From Helicoverpa zea (lineage: Eukaryota; Arthropoda; Insecta; Lepidoptera; Noctuidae): a DNA stretch of 64,000 bases. The position numbers and the translations under genes were made by a program. The DNA lies in assembly GCF_022581195.2 (NCBI RefSeq), contig NC_061455.1, forward strand, positions 11,178,189 through 11,242,188, written 5' to 3'. The notes under the pieces were generated by a model that saw only the letters and a list, made by a program, of their open reading frames with translations, made no database searches and was not told the DNA's origin. Of this stretch, positions 47,471-59,405 are shown one piece after another; positions within the stretch are counted from its first letter, which is position 1, and each line of letters starts with the position of its first letter.

Positions 47471-50400
47471 CTATCGGTAGCGTAATTTGTCGACATACTT
47501 CTCGATTGCTCGATATCGTGAAGGTGGCATGGCTTCCTTGAGCATTTGTTTGAACCGCACGTCCTCACCGAGGGCGAGGCACAGTTGCCGCGCATGCTGC
47601 CGCGTGTCAGCGTTCGCATCTGCCAGGAGCTCGCCCGACGCGCGCAGCAGCGATGTACGGATGTCGGACGGCAGCGCCAGCACGTGTGAAGCCCCGCCGT
47701 GCCGCACCAGCTGCGCCAGAGCCGCCGCAGCCGCCGCCCTCACCGGGCCCGCGCGGTGAGTGGCCCCACGCCTCGACAGCGCCACCACTGCGCGAACCTC
47801 ACTGCCACCACGTGCCACCTTCACCAACGCATTGGCAGCGTCGGCTCGCAAGAACCGGTTGACATCGGCGCAGCGTTCCAGAAGTGCGCCGGCGGCTTCT
47901 TCGACTTCAGGATCTAAGGCACGGCCTCGGTGCTCAAAGAGCGCGCCCAACGTACCGCAGGCGGCTCGAGCTACTCTAGATCTCAGTGAGCGAACATGCG
48001 TAGCGGCAGAGCGTGCAGCGCTGCGCCAGCTAGCTGCAGGAGCACGTGCCGCTGGGTCCGCTGCAAGCCGTTCAGTCTCCACGAGTCCGCTGACAATCAC
48101 CTCCCAGTCTTCATGTCGTGCCGGAACTATACATTCAGCGAGGGCAGTGCGCACGTCACGCTCGGCAGCACGTGGCGGCTCGTCATACACGTCGCTGGCA
48201 GGCTCCGGCGTCGGCACTCCGCTGCGTGCGGGTGACGGGGCACTGCTCCTCGGAGGTGTTGGTGAAGGTCGCGCACTCGCAACGGTCCGCACTGGCGATA
48301 CTTCGACTACGGTACTCGCTCGTGATTCGATAGACTCATGACCAGTAGAGGTTCCCGCACTGCCGGGTTGGGAAGGCAGTGGTGGAGGGTCAACCTGTAA
48401 CTGAGACCGTGCACTAACTGGTGAGGGGTTCGATTTTTCCGAGTAGTCTTCAACGCGGATTGAAGGCGAACGGGGTAGCGACGGCACCGAATCTTGAACG
48501 TCGACATCAGCTGTTTTGACTTCAGTAGAGTCATCAAGGATAATTTTTTCATCAGATTCTTTGGAAGCGGAAGCTTTCTTATTAGTTTCCCCGTCCTCAT
48601 AGCTGGTGAGCGCACTCGAGTCTCTGTGAACAGAATAAGTACAATAGCGTCACGGAAATTGTTGTTTACATGGGGGACGCGACGGGAGGGACGGGTCGGA
48701 AATTACCGCGTGTGCGAGGGTAGATCGGCGACGAGGTCTAGCGCGAGGGCGGGGGGCGCGGGGCGCACGGCGGGGCGGGGGCAGCAGCAGCGCAACATGG
48801 CAGCGCGTGCCGCCGCGGCGCCTCCGCGACTGACGCCCGCCCGGCTCGACTCGCGCCGCTATCCACACTGACTACGTGTAAACCTACCACCCGCGATCAA
48901 TTGGCCCTATGTTGATGAACCCACTCTACCTGCATATTATGCAGATTAGCCCACCTTCACGGAATTTCTAGCCGCCACTCGCTCGGAAAGAGTCATTAGT
49001 TAAGCGAGTCATATTTTATTATTTCATGAGTAAGTTTCAATTAGTCATTCTTTTAAGGGTTAAAGCTCTTTAAGTTCTCGTGAAATATAAACTTACCTAC
49101 TCAATAATCATAAAAATGGATAGGTTGGTGAAAGGTGAAAAGTTTCATGTCTACCAAGTTACAGACCGGAGGCGGGTCTCACAGTGGTCGGCCATAATTT
49201 TCTTAATTATTAATAGACGTTAAAGGATTGTTACGTGGTGTTTGCTGAACACGAAACTGGAACGATGAAACGATAAGGGAAATGGGTCGTCTCGTCAGCG
49301 GTTCATAAACGGTCTGAATGAAAGTGGGCCAATAATTTAACTTTCAAAATGTAGGTTAGCGGTGGCACGCTATTACATCCATTACTCTTGGGTACCGAGG
49401 GCTGGTACCTCGACAGGTCACATGCTCATATGTCGCGCTTATATTTAATACCTAATGAGCCGTTACAGTTGATTAGTACTAGCTTCGCTTTTACCCTGTG
49501 GAATTAAATATTAAACGGGTCAATATGTTAAGGTAATCCATTTGCTCGATACAATACATTGAGGGCATCACACGACATTAGGTGGAATTTACCGCCAGCC
49601 ATGGCATTTTAGACGGTTTATTACGCCTTGAGATAGGGTATGGTGAGAAATTAGTACAGCCTTGCTCTCAATAATAATAGTTGTATGACTGAGCCTATCT
49701 AATTTTTCACTTGATAATGTCTTTCAAAAGCTTCAATAAGTTTAAGATTGTGCTATCTTCAGACTAGGCCGGCATTGCGTCGCGTCACGATGTGCGGTTG
49801 CCACGCGACATTATTCACACCCCAAACATTGCCAGAATTACTTTGTTCTTGAAATTCAATACTGTATATCATGAGTTAAATTGTTTGACGGTTGACATTT
49901 TCTTCGAGGTCGAATGACTTGTTTTTCTGAAAGCGTTATGTACGAGTTTACGAGTGTTTTGCCCCATTAGACGAGTACTATCGATTGTAAGTCAGACTTT
50001 GAAATAGGGGTGAGTGACTCCGGCGTGTAATTGGCGGCCGTAATCGGCGGGTAGATTTACATAGATAATATCGAGCAGTAGCGGTCAGCTGTTGATATGA
50101 AATCGGAATTGGAACACGAATTAAGCCTGATTCTATTGACGATTAGACCTCAATAAATAACTTGTGTTCAAGGTTTACTTGATTTCGTTGTTTTGATACG
50201 GAAGGCGACACACAGATTTTCCTGAAGAAAATTCTAATTGTAAGATGTAGAACGGAACTCCGCTTATTGCCTTTGCGTATTTCTCTAGTTCCTGACAGTA
50301 CCTACATAATGTTCTAGAGTAGCGCTCTATTTAAATTGCCTTAGAAAACCCTTAAAAACTCTCGCAGAAACATTTTCAAAATGGTAAAATTACCTACGCT

Positions 50401-53400
50401 AAAGTAGTGTACCTAGATTATTGAGTTTAGCTAAGTTTATTGACCTTTAATTGCTCCAAAGTTTGCTTTCAAAACAATTTCTTAAGAGTTTAATACCCTA
50501 TGTCCCCAAAGCACTGAAATATTTACAATGCCTGCCTACCGACCCTACCGTCTTCAAATATTCAATGCCTAAAAACTACTTACTCGAAGTCTAACAATAC
50601 ACATAACGACTTCACTTTACGAAGTTACGAAGTAACTATTAAGGTATCTGTGGTACTACTACAAAGTTGTGATTAAGCATTCAACAAAGTTACAATTTCC
50701 TTATACACTGTTGTTTCCAAGATAGCAACGAGCCCCCTATCCACGACAGTCAGGTCAGGTGTGACTGTTCTCACAATCTGAAGGTCAGGGTGTGGGTTTT
50801 TAGAAACCACTTGAGGGTGGATACTTGCGTTTTCAGGGGTCACATTAAATTGCCTATCGAGGTAATTATAACAGTTATCGAACATTTACTTGGTAATCTA
50901 TATATACACACACACACAAACAATAATACAATATATAAGTACATCGTAATAGGACTGACTGATGTCATCTCTGGAAATGATGAATTAATTCCAAAATTGC
51001 TGTCGCAGATTGATATTTAGGAGAACAGGCGCAATGCCTAGATTTGGTTTTAGACTTTAACTATCGTCGTATAAAAAATAAAACTCGTAAACATAACTTA
51101 AAGGGTTAATTGTGGAATTTAATTTTATTGGTCGATAAACTTATCCACCATAAAAAGTTAAATGTAAGGCAGCCTACTTTTCAAAGAAATTGTTGAGCTT
51201 TTTATTGCCCATGTCAAGTTAAGTCTAGGTATGGATATTATTATACCACATTAGTTTTATTTATTTAATCATACCTACATATCACAAAAAAAAATGATAA
51301 TGTTAAAATAAAATGATTTATTATTATTGGATCAATAAGTTTGACAATCGACGCCCATCCACGTGTATGCAGTTGACTCATTAAAATGAATTTTCAAAGG
51401 CAATATTTTTAGCTTCATTTTCTTTAACGACTCGATGAGGACGATTTTTTTATCCTTACTCTCTAACGTGAAAAGAAATATGAGGAAAGCTCTTTGAAAG
51501 CTTTTCTTAAATCGTCCATATCTAAGTTACGGGCAGAGGTATGAGTAGGATAAAAAAAAACACATGAAAGTAGGTACAGTCAACTTCAGGTCAGTGGTAA
51601 CAGTTTTATAGGAAAATCGTACTTATTACTATTGAGTTAAGGTGCATGACAGTTACCACTGATGTGCAGTCTACCGTACCTATTACTTACATATAAAGAA
51701 AAGTAAACTCACCTGTCGCTGAGGGGGATTGGTGAGAGCGTGTGGAATGGAATGTAATCCCTGCCTGGCTGCGACACACCTGTGGAATGACGCATAGCTT
51801 TACATTTTCGCATGACTTTTTCACGGAAAATTCTAAACTTAATTCTGCGCAATTTAATTACCTACACAACGCGCATTTTTATAATTACGAGAGAAGTTCA
51901 AAACTACTCCATTGGCTGTTCATAATGAATGACTAATGATTTCACCACATGACTAAGTAAATATTTTACTCTGAATTGTGATTGTTTTCGTTTAAGACGA
52001 AATCAGCTTATTGCATTTGGATATCAGCAAGATTTATTTTTATATGTCCTATGAAAAAATTTGTAATGTGTGCTATGGTACTTGTTTGTGAATATACCAG
52101 GCAGGGGTGCGGAGTCAGGCAGAGGCCTCAGTCTTCTCGGAGGTGGTGGAGGAGCAGGGGGAGGGGTAGACCTAGCACGACGTCTCACTGGTACTGGCAA
52201 CTGCGAGCTCCTGTTGAAGAACAGCCTTTTAGATAAGGTGGCGAAGGTAACGGGTTTAAAAATGAACGGGTGTGTCGAAAGAACTTACCGGCTGACATGA
52301 CTTGGCCTAATATTCTCAATAGGACGACTCAGCCTTTCCCTTAACTGCAACAAACAAGTGTGCCTATAAAGTTCATCAACAAAGGATCTCCATGACTCTC
52401 GATACTTTTCATGAGATCGAAGTGCTAGTTGCATTCGATCTCAAAATAATTAGACAAAGTGTTCCCTGGATTTAATGCTCCTAATAGAAATACTCTACTA
52501 ATAGGCACTTCTAGGAAACAAAGCTTTACCTTATTACAAAACACATCAGCCCTCGCAGTGCCAGCGAGCCTCCTCCTGACAGCTGACAGCACGGCAGCCG
52601 GGCCCGCAGCCCTGGCCAGGCATAATGTAGCCCGGAGTTGAGCACTTTGGATCACTTCCTTATCTCCACTTACCTAAGGCAACAGAGATATGAGTAGAAG
52701 ATTAGGATTGTAAAGGAAAATGCAAGCGGTTGCAACTGGGATTTTTTAACAATCTTTTACATATAACAATAGTAAAAAAAAACCTTTCTCCGCAAGTAGG
52801 TAGGACCCAACTGAGTTTATACAATTGTCCAAGTTTTCAGGAAAAGCGACTAATAGCACAGATTTATATAATAGATTTAGGTTGTAAAAACAAGAAGCAA
52901 TGACCTTCTCCTATGCCCAACACTTTTGAGCCAAATTAAGTACTGTTAGTTACGTTTACTTACCCCAATCATACTCGGATCAAAAATAAGATCGACAATG
53001 TGATGCAGGGCCAATCGCTGCAGTAAAGCATGTGGTAACGCTGCAGGGAGCGGCTCCCGTGCCATACGAGAGATCAGCGCGGGCAGGAGTTGTCTCGCGC
53101 AGTCACTGCTCGCACCCCTCACTAGAGCGCATACGGCGCCCTCTGCCGGGGCTCTGGCGGCTGCCACCTGTACCATACATGAAGAAATAAAAACATGCTG
53201 AAGATTTTCTTCTTGAGTCGCCGGAAACTCGACTTCGAACTTTCGAATAGCTTTTCGTCTTTTTGCAGTCTAGACCAATAGACTCTGGAAGATCCGCCAC
53301 TGCATCGTCACCTTTGTCTTTTCCTTTAGATTACATTACGGAACATAACTAAGTTAATTAATTCCGCATAATTATGTTTTATTTAGATTAGCACTGAGCT

Positions 53401-56400
53401 GGCGTATTGTTAGCACATTGCGAGCCAAGGGAAAAGATTTTACGGTTGGATTTTGCTGTAGGTAGCAGAAACTCGCGTGAATACAAACAATAACACCCTT
53501 CATAATAATGCAAATATTTTATTCACTTTTATTTTAGTCGGTGCCATGTTTTGATTAACTTTTGATTACATTTTTCACACAGTTTACCACGAAATGCTTT
53601 ATAGAGCAGATAGGAACACTGAAGTATGCTACTTACCTACCTGTATGTTGAATCTAAAAGTCTAGACATAATAATGCAATGCCGGTGTATTTATAATGAC
53701 TGTCTGCATATAATATGCGATACAGGTAAGTAATACAGTATTTTTATCAGCCACTTTGACACGCGAAGCAAATAGGGTTCGTCCCCATTAGACAAATGTT
53801 TCAACTATGACTGTTATGGAAACGAGGGTTGACCATTAACAACTCACTAATTCTAAATTATAGGTAACCCATTTAGAACCCGTTACAAATATTACTATAA
53901 ATATAAACTATCCGGAATCTTTTGCTTCTCATAAAGGTTCCTAATTAGTAGTTTGTAATTTTAAAGTTTCTCGGAAGTTTTCGAACTTGCACACGAGTCT
54001 CGCCAAACTTTTTCGAAAGTTCAACGGAAAAGTTTTCGACTCACCACCCCTACAGAAATTGCAGGAGTAAGTAGGTTTAGCATCGTCCCCCTTGTGAATG
54101 TGCTGTGAATTATCATAACTATTTGTTTTAGTTTATCGTGTGAGCGATACATCATAAACTGTGGTGACTTACGAAGCGCCAATGCGGGCTACCGGGCTTT
54201 TAGAACCGACATAACTATGTATAATCTAAAGTATTTAACTGAAAGTTCTACACAGAACTATGAATTCCACATATTATTTCAATATAATAGCAACAGATCC
54301 TTATAATGAAGAAATTAAAACTAAAAAGCTAGTTTGTTGCATTGCGAGTTGTTCTCATTCTTCATTTATGACCATCCCTCTGTGTTCTGAACACATTGCT
54401 TCGGACTACTGCCACAAATATTTTTTTTCTCTCAACTTTCTCCTAAGTCGATTTTTCGTAATAGTCTTGCATTCATCCTCTTTCACTCATCTCTTTATGT
54501 ATCACTTCTTAGGGGACCTTATTAAAGACGCCTGAGGGTGCTTTCAGACATAATTAACTACATGTACATGATGCGATCTAACCTCGTCACTAAGGGCCCA
54601 CATGTTATGCACGAGCGAGAGCGCAGCCGGCTCCACCTTCCTCACGCTGCTGGGTTCCAGTAACGTGCTGTGGAGCTGGTCAGCTGCGCGTACTGCCGCT
54701 ATCCAGTTCTCCTACAGATGAGGACAACATGGTTTTGAAAAAAGAAGACCGCTAAAACATAAAATTACATGTTTCTACATGGCCACTAGAGTATGTGTAA
54801 GGGTCTTGAGCCTAATGTATGTATGTACTTAGTCCTATCTAAAACTGTGTTAATTTAGCCACCACAATGAAGGATACTAATATGAATTATCGTTTTATTT
54901 CATGTTTGGCTACATCAAAATCTTATCAATCAACCTTTAACTGGTAAATTGTTAATCAATTTAATTGTGTGTGTACCTATGTGTGGAAACCTAAGGGTTG
55001 TTTATTTAAAAACCGTTTAAAAATGCGGGGAAATTTTGGGTAAACATATGTACCGTATTGTGTAGTTGATCGGACACATGTTGCGGAACCACTCCCAGTT
55101 CTTCCCAGTCGTAATGCGACCTCAGTGGAGTTGGAGTCCGAGGAGTTAGGATGTCGGTCTCCTTAGGGGGTGACGATGCCAGAAGACTCAACACGAACCT
55201 ACGTCAAACAGAAATATGGACAGCAGTTTCGCAAGGACGATAAAGCTGAGTGCTATAAAATAAACATATCAGATTTGATACATACCCGTCTCGCTCCAAC
55301 TCTACCCGTGTTTGATGTCGACGGGGAGACACCGATGGACTACGCTGCAAGTTATGAAGAACCTCCACCTCTTTGTGAGGCTCCACAGGACTACGTGAAC
55401 TACGACCAGATTTCTCTGGAGACCGCACTTCAGCCAGTGACAATGCTAAACCAGACATTTCTGTAATTTTGCTATCCTCTTCATCATTCTTAGATTTAAA
55501 GTAGTCATACAACTCGCTCAAAGATTTCGATTTTACTTTTACTCCGTTATATTTAGTTACATATGTTGGCTTCTGGGGCTTATTCTGTATGACTGGCAGA
55601 GGTATGCCACTCTTTTTTCCCAGTTTAGTTTGTGATTCTCTTTCCAATGCTGCTCTTTTTATTTCGTTCATTCTGCTCACTATCGCCGGTGTTACAGGTG
55701 CCATTAGTTCTTTATAGTTGTCTTTTCTCTGGTGGTCTTGAAAATTGTTGTCATCTTCGCTTGTCAATAAGTTATCGCTATCAGGGGTCCTTATCTTAAC
55801 ACTCTCACCACCAAAACGCACTCTTTTAACCACAACATCCGTATCCTCGGAATCACCATCACTATATTTTAACATATTTCTGTCCGAGCTATCATAATCA
55901 TCTTCACTTCCTGTATTCTTCTCAGATTCAGTCTCATTTTCTTCCAAAACGGTCATCGTAATCGCAGTATCAGAGTCAAATTTTATTTCTGTTTCAATTA
56001 TAACTTTCGCAAAATTATTATTATAAAAAGGTATAGCCCCAAAAGAATCTTCCGATGATGAATCAGTCGACACACGGATGGGTCCCGTGTGGTTATTATT
56101 AAAAACATGATTAATTTTAACTAAAGGTTGATTATTATTATTTCTATAGGCAGTTTTTCTAGGAGCATAGTAAACATCCATTGAATCTTCGTCATAAGTT
56201 TCACACAAATGTCGAAATCTGTCCTGAACCTTTGAATCTAATCTAGAAAGATACATCATATAATCCCGCTGTCCACAAGCCCTTCTCAGTTTCAGCAGAG
56301 ATCTCTGTGCGACATCTCTGTGTACCGGATCAAATAGTTTCTCACCTAACACTTGAAATATTGGTAACATATCGAGATGCGAGTGTCTTCTTTTTAATAT

Positions 56401-56835
56401 ACCCATCACAGAAGGTATGGAGAGTATAAGGCCTGTGATGACGTTCACTTTTGTATCAATATTCGCGGAATGTGGCCGTATGTTGTGATAGGAGCATTTG
56501 TCCAAAAGTGCTCGCGCCGCGCATTCCACATCTTCGCAATGCGTGCAGAAAACTTTTAAAGCATCCAGCGCAGCTTTTCGAACATTCGGTGAGTTGTGTC
56601 CTAGATTGTCGACGACTTGATCGAACGGAAACGACAGCGCATTCCCCGAGAGTGGCAGAAGATCTGCTAAGACACGGAGTGCGTGAAGACGTACTTCCCA
56701 CTCGGGATGCGTGAGGCGGTCCCGTATCGCGACATAGAGGAGTTCCACATCAAGGTCCGGTGGTAGGGCTCGCGCCCGTAGCACGCGGTCCCACAGCGGA
56801 GCGAGAGGCGGTGGCGGTGTTTCGGGCAGTTGCAT
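47471..56835 (-). CDS. TOGARAM1: TOGARAM (crescerin-family) TOG-domain protein of cilia
   Basis: Nine minus-strand exons (55286-56835, 55054-55198, 54583-54711, 52964-53167, 52530-52673, 52289-52344, 52098-52210, 51713-51779, 47471-48623) join in phases 2,0,0,0,0,2,1,2 to 1186 residues. TOG1 covers about residues 25-235 (TCHPEWEVRLHALRVLADLL-type HEAT helices). An acidic Ser-rich linker ends in YDWEELGVVPQHVSDQLHNT, equivalent to FGIIPQELHSRLL before vertebrate TOG2, and a reduced TOG2 follows in exons 3-5. Exons 6-8 are a Pro/Arg-rich linker. Exon 9 encodes TOG3 (EDWEVIVSGL, LRSRVARAACGTLGALF, NRFLRADAANALVKV, FKQMLKEAMPPSRY). The stop follows directly, so TOG4 of vertebrate TOGARAM1 is absent. 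The family binds axonemal microtubules and sets cilium length. ATG 56835 was chosen for its CACC context. Confidence 0.88.
48650..48900 (-). promoter_or_regulatory. CpG-rich island inside TOGARAM intron 8
   Basis: This island lies 25-280 bases upstream of exon 9. It contains G runs on the plus strand at about 48747-48782 that could form a G-quadruplex. It stands out sharply from the AT-rich intron and overlaps the predicted alternative first exon. In this window such GC-rich patches otherwise lie at gene starts. Confidence 0.45.
48707..48798 (-). CDS. TOGARAM1: Predicted alternative first exon of TOGARAM (TOG3-only isoform)
   Basis: ATG at 48798 opens 30 codons starting MLRCCCPRPAVRPAPP and ends in phase 2 at donor CG|GTAATT (48706). 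The next acceptor, TTCACAG before 48623, opens exon 9 and needs exactly phase 2, so the join is in frame. The intron would be 83 bases. Reading upstream in the same frame meets a TAG with no other ATG between. The result would be a 414-residue protein holding only TOG3. The exon sits in a CpG-rich island. Splice compatibility is seen directly; use as a promoter is inference, and no other intron-8 sequence needs it. Confidence 0.5.
48901..51712. other. TOGARAM intron 8 remainder
   Basis: No further exon is supported between 48901 and 51570. A weak similarity between 45460-45500 and 49800-49850 (TTCACACCCCA context) may reflect a dispersed repeat. A short inverted-repeat element lies at 51571-51683. 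Confidence 0.35.
51571..51683. mobile_element. Short MITE-like element in TOGARAM intron 8
   Basis: The two ends pair as imperfect inverted repeats: TAGGTAC then ...TCAGTGGTAAC at 51571-51601, and the complement at about 51652-51683. The 11-bp core TCAGTGGTAAC is exact and the outer part has about eight mismatches. At 113 bp it is tiny, and no clear target duplication was found. Confidence 0.4.
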
Positions 56836-57264
56836 GGTGTTGGACTGAGGCGAGGGCTCGCGTGCCCAGCCGGGCCGCGTCGCGCCACACAACTGGGTTA
56901 ATGGTCGGACGGTAAGCCACGCCGCCCCTGACCAATCGATGGAAACACATAGCTACGTGTAACGGCTACGGTATACGTACACATTCGCGTGTACGCGCAC
57001 TTACTTGCAACACAATAATACTTACTGATTAGCATAATACTTTACATAGAAAAGACACTAAATACGGATAAATTGTTTCATTTTCTCTAGGTTTACGGGC
57101 GACATTAATAATATTCAGCGATTTCTCGTGAAATAAAAAGACGTTGACGCGATGAAAATGTCAGCTAAACTCTCATGTTACTTTCTCAAAATAAAATAAA
57201 AGAAACAGCTTCGTACTTATTCAGGATTCAGATATATATGCATATGATCGATTACATTATAGTA
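56836..57264 (-). promoter_or_regulatory. TOGARAM upstream region
   Basis: The start at 56835 lies in a GC-rich patch (about 56740-56940), as expected for a promoter-proximal exon. No TATA box is evident. The rest is AT-rich without coding signs. Confidence 0.35.
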
Positions 57265-58115
57265 AGTTCAACTCAGTCTTGCGCGCGGCCTTATGTGTGG
57301 GTAACCCTTGTACATACACAGTGACTTTGTGTGCGTGACAAGAGGTACAGTCGGGTACAAATACAGTTATTTAGGGGTTACGGCTGTTTAAAGAAAAACA
57401 GTTATTACGTAATTTAATGTTTATTTATTTATAATGATTCTGAATCGCTACTTGAAAAATCAAATGATGAATTTTCGGATTCGCTACTCTCACCGAGGTA
57501 AATTATAAATTTTGACTTCATGTCAAAATGTCTATAGTATTTTTCTTTTTTCTTTTGTACATGTCGACAAGTATTACCCAACATCCCTTCATCAATATGA
57601 CTTAAACGTTCATTTATGAGTTTCATTATTTCCGTCTTATTTTGGTCGACATTATGCGAAGCAATATTATTTTTTAAAATTCCTCACACATTTTGTTTAC
57701 ATTATTATACTAGATTATACGTCTTTTTACATTCTTAGTCCACACTTTTATTTATTGTCCGCGTACCCCGAGATCTAGAAAATATGTAAGGAGTATTTAA
57801 TTCATCTTAGATATTTCACCTCATTTATTTCTTAGATACTGTCAACGTCAATTTGAAAAAACTTATGAGAAAATAATGAAAAACTGTAAAATGTAATAAT
57901 AAAAAGCTTTGAATGTTGTTTCATTTTTTGAAACGCTACCTGACTCCTTAAACATTTTCTCCGTGAAGAACTAGACATTTTCGTAAACGACTGTACCCAT
58001 AACAAAAAGCGATAAGAACACGTCATGCTCGGACGACGTCACTGTCACACGAATGAAAGTTGTATATTTACAAGCCGACGCACACATAGGGCCGCGCGCA
58101 AATCTGAGTTGAACT
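57265..58115 (-). mobile_element. DNA transposon remnant with long TIRs and a DDE transposase C-terminus
   Basis: The ends form inverted repeats of about 37 bp: AGTTCAACTCAG, two differing bases, TTGCGCGCGGCC, one differing base, TATGTGTG (57265-57301), and the same in reverse at about 58075-58115. The left end is preceded by TA and the right end overlaps TA (58115-58116), so a TA target is possible. Inside, the minus strand at 57429-57680 encodes NKTEIMKLINERLSHID and NTCRHVQKKKEKYY. This looks like the C-terminal tail of IS630/Tc1/mariner-type DDE transposases, where a W..C..H helix ends the protein. The catalytic region is missing. It sits between TOGARAM and CACHD1. Confidence 0.65.
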
Positions 58116-59281
58116 ATCTATAATCAGTTAGGTACATCAATCAAATGGCTGAAAACATAGTATTGATACGAGCATTTCCAAATAGCTATGTGTCATTATT
58201 ATCACGGAAGAACTTGCCAAACTAGGAAAGTTCCTACCTATGTTAGCAATTATATAAATCATTCAATAGGCTACCTTAACAAAATACCACGAGTTCCACC
58301 ATTTATTTGGTTTACCTACTTAGTGTCACCTAAATACCGATCCAATTATTCACGTTCCTCAACATAGTTAAGCTCCTAAATCAAGTAGTTTATAGTGCTT
58401 ATTAAAACAATGCTCAAAAATTTGGGGTCAGAAAAGTGATGAAACGAGACCTTGTTCCAGTTGCTCTTCCTAAAATTAGCTAAGCTACTCCTTGGAAGGC
58501 ACAGGTACTTTAGTAGATGTCAATTCATTCGATAAGGATTCAGGTCATTTTGACATCAAGGCCGAGACGGCCTTCGTTTGGACATCTAAAGAAAGACCCC
58601 ACCACCGGTAACCTTGGGGTGTGTTACAAAACATTGAAGAACAGCTTGCTAAAAATGTGCTATTAATTTATTTCGCACCTATTGTGTTTTTTACAAGTTT
58701 TTCCTTTCATTTCTTAGGTACATTTGCACAATTGTTGAAACTACCTAGATTCATATTTTTACTTGATTTGGAATTTCGTCAAGTCGTTTTGGGTAGATAA
58801 CGTATACTTTCATAAGTTAGTGGAAAATTGTGCATTCAGATAGGTATACGTCCAGCCAGCAGACAGCTTGTAGAAAATTAGGTACACAAATACCTAACCA
58901 ACTAATATTACAAACAGATTCGAACCTAGGACCTCATTCACATCTATAGGGTAGATCTATACAACTGTGTCTTTGAAACTCGCGATTCCGTATAATTTTG
59001 TAAAACTTCAAACATATTTATTTTTTTACAAATTAAATAAGCACATTTTAACTCTCAAAAAATAAGGCAAATAGTTTCTTTTATTTATTTTCTTGTTATT
59101 TTGGAATTTAAAAGTCTAACAGATAACGCAACGCCGTGTAACGGAACGTTCTGTTGGCGGCCATGCTTATTTTGTAAGCTAATGTCATTTTACAATATCA
59201 GTTTGGGTCGTGCTGTGGATGTTGCGTTATTTGTTTTTTTTTGTAACATAAACAATTATTTTTTACATTATCGATGAAGTA
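58116..59281. other. Intergenic DNA upstream of CACHD1
   Basis: AT-rich sequence with no supported gene. The CACHD1 core promoter lies at its right end. Confidence 0.4.
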
Positions 59282-59311
59282 TATAAAGGAATACAAAGTA
59301 AACGTTTCAGT
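59282..59311 (+). promoter_or_regulatory. CACHD1 core promoter: TATA box and initiator
   Basis: TATAAA is at 59282-59287 and the insect initiator TCAGT is at 59307-59311. This puts the presumed start A (59309) 27 bases from the first T of the box, the standard distance. It predicts a 93-base leader before the ATG at 59402. Confidence 0.6.
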
Positions 59312-59345
59312 GCGCGTGTTACAAAGGACGTTTTGCTTCAGAAAT

Positions 59346-59405
59346 ATGTTACCGTGATGACAATTAAAGTGTGAGTGCGGATCAAAGATAATGCCGACAA
59401 GATGA
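59346..59405 (+). promoter_or_regulatory. Three consecutive upstream ORFs in the CACHD1 leader
   Basis: Three minimal ORFs occur in order: 59346-59357 (3 codons, MLP), 59357-59374 (5 codons, MTIKV) and 59391-59405 (4 codons, MPTR). The first two share one base in TGATG. The third ends in TGA at 59403-59405, overlapping the main ATG at 59402-59404 as ATGA. Such an arrangement is expected to reduce or gate translation of the main frame. Confidence 0.6.

Noticed and set aside
47760..48341. 193-codon plus-strand open frame
   Set aside because: It is antisense to TOGARAM exon 9, which encodes the recognisable TOG3 domain.
48494..48871. 125-codon plus-strand frame through the CpG island
   Set aside because: No domain; the minus strand gives the splice-compatible exon instead.
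55170..55466. 98-codon plus-strand frame
   Set aside because: Antisense to TOGARAM exons 1 and 2.
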